Source: Kribbella antiqua (GTDB lineage Bacteria; Actinomycetota; Actinomycetes; Propionibacteriales; Kribbellaceae). Taken from it: a DNA stretch of 64,000 bases. Of this stretch, positions 60,893 through 64,000 are shown one piece after another; position 1 is the first letter of the stretch; every line of letters starts with the position of its first letter. A program made the position numbers and the translations under genes. The DNA lies in NCBI RefSeq assembly GCF_004345665.1, contig NZ_SLWR01000006.1, forward strand, positions 275,677 through 339,676. The letters are read 5' to 3'. The notes under the pieces were generated by a model. The model was not told the origin of the DNA and made no database searches. It worked only from the letters and a program-made list of their open reading frames with translations.

Positions 60893-61915
60893 ATGACCGC
60901 CCACCCAATTTCCCGCCGGACTCTGCTGGCCGGTTCGGCAGCACTCGCCGCCGGCGCCTCGCTGGCCGGCGGCGCGTTGCCCGCGAACGCCGCGACCTTC
61001 ATCAAGGGAGCAGACATCAGCTGGACCCCACAGATGGAGGCCGCGGGCCTGTACTGGCTTGACGCCAGTGGCGCCAAGCACGATCTGCTGACCATCCTTG
61101 CGCAGTACGGCATCAGCGCCATCCGGCTGCGCACCTGGGTCAATCCGTCCAGTGATCCCAGCAACGGGCACTGCACGATCCAGGAGATGTCCGCGTACGC
61201 CGCCCGCGTCAAAGCCCGAGGTATGCAAGTGATGCTCGACCTGCACTTCGGCGACACGTGGAACTCGGTCGGAGTGCAGAACCCGCCTGCAGCCTGGCAG
61301 AACTACTCCTACAGCCAGATGCGCGACGCGATGTACGACTACGTCTACCACACGATGAACGTGATGAAGTACTACGGCGTGACGCCGGCCTGGGTGCAGA
61401 TCGGCAACGAGATCAACAGCGGGATCTGCCGCCCGGTCGGCAGCGTGTCGAACCCGGCGCAGATGACCGGCCTCCTCAACGCGGCGTACGAGATGGTCAA
61501 GGCCGTCTTCCCGAACACGCTCGTGATGATCCACCTCGCCCAGCCGCAGAACTACGACGTGATGCAGACCTTCTTCAGCCGGTACGCCGCCAACGGTGGC
61601 AAGTGGGACATCAACGGCTTCTCGTCGTACGGCAGTGCCGATGTCGCGGCCGGCATCGTGGGCAACATGAAGAGCATCTCGGACGCGTACGGCAAGCCCT
61701 TCATGCAGGTCGAGTTCGGCGGCCGCGTGGATCGGGTCTCATCCACACAGGCGGCGCTCAAGGCCTACATCACCGCGCTCAAGGCCAACGGCGGACAAGG
61801 GCTCTTCTACTGGGAGCCGGCGATCATGTCTCAGTTCAATTCCTACGGATCGGGCGCCTGGGACTCGGCCACCCGGAAGCCGACCGCCATCATGGACGGC
61901 TTCACCCAAGCCTGA
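60893..61915 (+). CDS. arabinogalactan endo-beta-1,4-galactanase, GH53
   Basis: The 340-residue enzyme has a Tat-type signal (ISRRTLLAGSAALAAG) with cleavage near ANA|A at residue ~34, and a GH53 barrel: KGADISWTPQMEAAGLYW, acid/base Glu173 (IGNEINSG) and nucleophile Glu274 (QVEFGGR). It cuts galactan outside the cell. It is last in the importer operon, behind AAAGGAGA. The nucleophile motif VEFGGR differs slightly from the common VEYGG/VETG form. Confidence 0.92.
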   Translation: MTAHPISRRTLLAGSAALAAGASLAGGALPANAATFIKGADISWTPQMEAAGLYWLDASGAKHDLLTILAQYGISAIRLRTWVNPSSDPSNGHCTIQEMSAYAARVKARGMQVMLDLHFGDTWNSVGVQNPPAAWQNYSYSQMRDAMYDYVYHTMNVMKYYGVTPAWVQIGNEINSGICRPVGSVSNPAQMTGLLNAAYEMVKAVFPNTLVMIHLAQPQNYDVMQTFFSRYAANGGKWDINGFSSYGSADVAAGIVGNMKSISDAYGKPFMQVEFGGRVDRVSSTQAALKAYITALKANGGQGLFYWEPAIMSQFNSYGSGAWDSATRKPTAIMDGFTQA

Positions 61916-61923
61916 CCCACCAC

Positions 61924-61953
61924 CCCGGGAGCGCGGCCAACCGCGCTCCCGGG
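61924..61953 (+). terminator. 13-bp perfect stem terminator after the galactan operon
   Basis: CCCGGGAGCGCGG (61924-61936) and its complement (61941-61953) flank CCAA. It starts 9 bp after the GH53 stop codon. There is no U-tract, as is common in high-GC actinobacteria. Confidence 0.8.
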
Positions 61954-62007
61954 ACAACACCCACCGCCCCGCGCATCCGCATCGCCCTCCGGGGTACCGG
62001 TCTTGCC

Positions 62008-62682
62008 GTGATTGACGACCTACTCCTGGCTCTGGCCCAGCGGCTGGCGAAGACGCTGACTCCCGGCGACCTTGACCATACGTTGAGTCGAATTACGGCA
62101 GCCGCGGTCGAGGCATTGCCGGACACCGACTACGCGAGCATCACGATCCTGCACGCGGACGGCCGGCTGGAAACCGTCGCTCCGACCGACGACCTGCTCT
62201 GGGGCGTCGACGCCGCGCAGTACGAACTGCGCGAAGGTCCTTGCTACGAGGCCGCGGCGGATGAAGTCCACATTGCGGCGCCCGATCTGGCCCACGACGA
62301 GCGGTTCCCCAGGTACGCCGCAAGCGCCGTGGCCGCCGGTCTGGCCGCGCAGGCGGGAATCCGGCTCTTCGACGCTCCCAAGTCCCGCGGTGCCCTGAAT
62401 CTGTACGCCCGGAAGGTCGGTGCCTTCAGCGATCTCGGCGCGCTTGGCGAACTGTTCCGGCACCAGGCGGCGACGGCGATCGACTATGCCCGGGAGATCC
62501 ACAATCTGCGGGAAGCGGTTCGTACCCGTACGACGATCGGCAAGGCGGTCGGCATCGTGATGGAGCGATACGGGCTGAGCGACGACCGCGCCTTCGCATT
62601 CCTGACCCGGCTGTCCCAGGACGGCAACGTCAAGCTCAGAGTCGTCGCTGAGAAACTCATCGCAACCACCACCCGCCGCTGA
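62008..62682 (+). CDS. GAF-ANTAR transcription antitermination regulator
   Basis: The 224-residue protein has an N-terminal GAF domain (about residues 20-150) and a C-terminal ANTAR RNA-binding domain (REAVRTRTTIGKAVGIVMER..). ANTAR proteins bind RNA hairpins to prevent termination, often in response to small ligands. GTG 62008 (MIDDLLLALAQRL) is used as start. No obvious ANTAR double hairpin is in the neighbourhood. Its target is unknown. Confidence 0.87.
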   Translation: MIDDLLLALAQRLAKTLTPGDLDHTLSRITAAAVEALPDTDYASITILHADGRLETVAPTDDLLWGVDAAQYELREGPCYEAAADEVHIAAPDLAHDERFPRYAASAVAAGLAAQAGIRLFDAPKSRGALNLYARKVGAFSDLGALGELFRHQAATAIDYAREIHNLREAVRTRTTIGKAVGIVMERYGLSDDRAFAFLTRLSQDGNVKLRVVAEKLIATTTRR

Positions 62683-62698
62683 CGAAGCCTGGCGGCAG

Positions 62699-63268
62699 CT
62701 ACGTCGAACGGCCGCTGAGCTTGTCGCGGAGCCGGTCGACCAGCCCCACTCCGGGACCGACGAGCTTGTGGAAGAGTTCGGCGTTCGGCGCCGCCGGGTG
62801 GGGCCTGGTGGGTGCGAGCTTCTTCGCCGTCTCGACCTTGTCCTTCAGTTCGACGAGCGTGGCACCGGGGACGTGCGCCCGCAGCTGCGGGAACTGCTCG
62901 GTCTCCTCGTCCTGGACGTGGTCGAGGAGTACCTGCCGCAGCTTTCCGAGGGCATCCTCGAACTCGGCACTCGCGGCGTCCGCGCCCTCCAGCTGTTTCA
63001 TCAGGGTCTCGAGTTCCTTGTGTTCCTGGGTATCGTGCTCGACGGCCTTTTCGCCGTCGGGCAGGTGGTCGCGCATCGCGGGGTAGACGTACATCTCCTC
63101 GGCGACCGAGTGCCGCACCAGTTCCGCGATGAGCTGGTCGGTCAGATCCCGGCGTTCCTCCGGGTCGACGGTCGCGGTGATCTGATCCGCGAGGTCCTCG
63201 ACCTCCCGGTGGTCCGCGGTGAGGACGTCGATCACGTCCGGCTCGGTGACGCCGTCGGTGGAAGTCAT
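62699..63268 (-). CDS. hemerythrin-like HHE-domain protein
   Basis: The 189-residue protein has HHE metal ligands: TADHREVEDL, RHSVAEEMYVYPAMRDHL, EHDTQEHKELE and DHVQDEETEQFPQLRAH. It probably binds a di-iron centre and senses oxygen, nitric oxide or iron. The start ATG 63268 follows CGAGGAGC. It is divergent from the stress sigma factor gene. Confidence 0.87.
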   Translation of the reverse strand: MTSTDGVTEPDVIDVLTADHREVEDLADQITATVDPEERRDLTDQLIAELVRHSVAEEMYVYPAMRDHLPDGEKAVEHDTQEHKELETLMKQLEGADAASAEFEDALGKLRQVLLDHVQDEETEQFPQLRAHVPGATLVELKDKVETAKKLAPTRPHPAAPNAELFHKLVGPGVGLVDRLRDKLSGRST

Positions 63269-63365
63269 CAGCTTGCTCCTCGTGCCTAGTGGTGGACCGC
63301 GTAGGTACCCCTCCGGAGCCCGTCGAAGCGCCGTACTCGCATCATTTTTGGACGACGGCCTCGGT

Positions 63366-63390
63366 GGTTGGCTCGCATGGGGTGGGGTAC
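63366..63390 (+). promoter_or_regulatory. candidate SigB/SigF-type promoter
   Basis: GGTTG (63366-63370), 14 bp spacer, GGGTAC (63385-63390) resembles the GGTTT/GGGTAT consensus of SigB-like sigma factors. It precedes the sigma factor gene by 86 bp, so the gene may be autoregulated. Confidence 0.4.
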
Positions 63391-63475
63391 CGCAGGTCTC
63401 AGGGGAGCCTGGGACAAACACGCCATGGTCAAAACGGTGCCAGTTGTCGGGTGGTTGATCGCCCAGGTCGATCTG

Positions 63476-64000
63476 ATGACTTCTGCATCATCGGTGTCTC
63501 GGGAACCACAAAGCACACTCATCGAAGCACTGCTCCGGCAGGCGTCCGACACCGTCGGCACTCGCCGCGCGGACTTGCTCTGCCAAGCGATCGTGCAGGG
63601 CACAGCGATAGCGCGGTCGCTCGCATTACGGTACGACGGACGCGGGGTGGAGCGGGAGGAACTCTTCCAGGTCGCGTACGTCGGACTCGTCAAAGCGGTG
63701 CAGGGATATCGACCGGGGCCGGAGACGGACTTCCGGTCGTATGCCCTCCCGACCATTCGAGGTGAGCTCAAGCGGCACTTCCGGGACAATGCGTGGACTG
63801 TCCGGCCACCGCGGCGGATCCAGAACCTGCAGGCATCCATCAATGCTGTCGAGGGTGAGCTGGCTGCGCGGTTGCACCGCTGGCCGACCGAGCAGGAGCT
63901 GGCTGACCGCATCGGCGTACCGGTCAGGGACGTCAGGGATGCGCAGCGTGCGTTCGGCTGCTTTCACACCATCTCGCTGGACGCTCCGGTGAGCAGTGGG
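63476..64000 (+). CDS. SigB/SigF/SigG-type sigma-70 factor, N-terminal part (cut by window end)
   Basis: The frame from ATG 63476 (MTSASSVSREPQSTLIEALL) runs 175 codons to the last base. Region 2 is clear: ALRYDGRGVEREELFQVAYV, GLVKAVQGYRPGPETDFRSY and ALPTIRGELKRHFRDNAWTV (with region 2.4), then RPPRRIQNLQ and the start of region 3. It belongs to the stress/general sigma factors of actinobacteria. The C-terminal region 4 lies beyond the window. The start has no strong ribosome site; GTG 63494 is an alternative. Confidence 0.85.
   Translation, partial: MTSASSVSREPQSTLIEALLRQASDTVGTRRADLLCQAIVQGTAIARSLALRYDGRGVEREELFQVAYVGLVKAVQGYRPGPETDFRSYALPTIRGELKRHFRDNAWTVRPPRRIQNLQASINAVEGELAARLHRWPTEQELADRIGVPVRDVRDAQRAFGCFHTISLDAPVSSG

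Overview
The window is a 64-kb chromosomal stretch from a high-GC Gram-positive actinomycete. GC-rich third codon positions, many GTG starts, ATGA-type overlapping genes, GAF-ANTAR and DUF1707 proteins, a stress sigma factor of the SigB/SigF type, an F420-type LLM enzyme and an actinobacterial Tad pilus operon all point there. The mix of sugar ABC systems, inositol catabolism and paired regulators suggests a soil member of Nocardioidaceae, Kribbella-like. That last step is inference, not something the sequence proves. No phage, transposase, integrase, CRISPR array or rRNA gene was seen.

Layout. 1-12.5 kb: a myo-inositol catabolic operon, all on +: iolC (cut by the window edge), a DeoC/LacD-like aldolase with a huge low-complexity N-terminal extension, iolB, iolD, an IolE/IolH-type isomerase, a three-gene ABC importer, iolG and a methylmalonate-semialdehyde dehydrogenase. 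12.6-17.8 kb: a small basic protein and regulator/enzyme pairs (LysR with a CTP-synthase-like amidotransferase; GntR with a PhyH dioxygenase and a Gfo/Idh oxidoreductase). 17.9-23.4 kb: a Tad/Flp pilus operon (tadA, tadB, tadC, a small membrane protein, two TadE-like proteins and a TadG-like protein) with repetitive filler between or in front of the genes. 23.5-32 kb: NmrA-type reductase/TetR, prfB, a pentapeptide-repeat protein, MFS exporter/XRE, LysR/DMT exporter and a flavin reductase-like protein. 32.2-37.8 kb: two paralogous cytosolic serpins bracketing a two-gene membrane module, then a TetR/SRPBCC pair with striking hairpins. 37.8-47.4 kb: a decayed PhzF gene, a reductive pyrimidine/hydantoin degradation trio, a toxin-antitoxin pair with a broken toxin, and a PfkB kinase-ABC transporter-cytidine deaminase-like operon. 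47.6-52.4 kb: ftsE, ftsX, an M23 murein hydrolase-like protein, smpB, a DUF1707 protein and tmRNA (ssrA). 52.4-64 kb: a repeat-rich spacer, methyltransferase/LysR, a galactan utilisation cluster (LacI, GH42, ABC importer, GH53) with two LacI-type operators, a GAF-ANTAR regulator, a hemerythrin protein and the start of a sigma factor.

How the genes work together. The iol genes import myo-inositol, oxidise it (IolG), dehydrate and hydrolyse it (IolE-like, IolD), isomerise, phosphorylate and cleave the product (IolB, IolC, aldolase) and oxidise the resulting semialdehyde (IolA/MmsA). In the galactan cluster secreted GH53 cuts galactan, the importer takes up the oligomers and cytosolic GH42 releases galactose, all under LacI. 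The hydantoinase/ureidopropionase trio and the nearby kinase-transporter-deaminase operon may together serve pyrimidine or nucleoside salvage. FtsEX with the M23 protein is a cell-wall hydrolysis module, and SmpB with tmRNA rescues stalled ribosomes.

The most unusual structural theme is repetitive low-complexity DNA placed exactly between translationally coupled genes. It occurs once in the iol operon as a 576-codon in-frame extension, twice as small ORFs with ATGA overlaps at both ends (iolB-iolD and tadB-tadC), and three times in front of the Tad pseudopilin-like genes. The paired serpins and the inverted duplications around the tetR/SRPBCC genes are the other leads.
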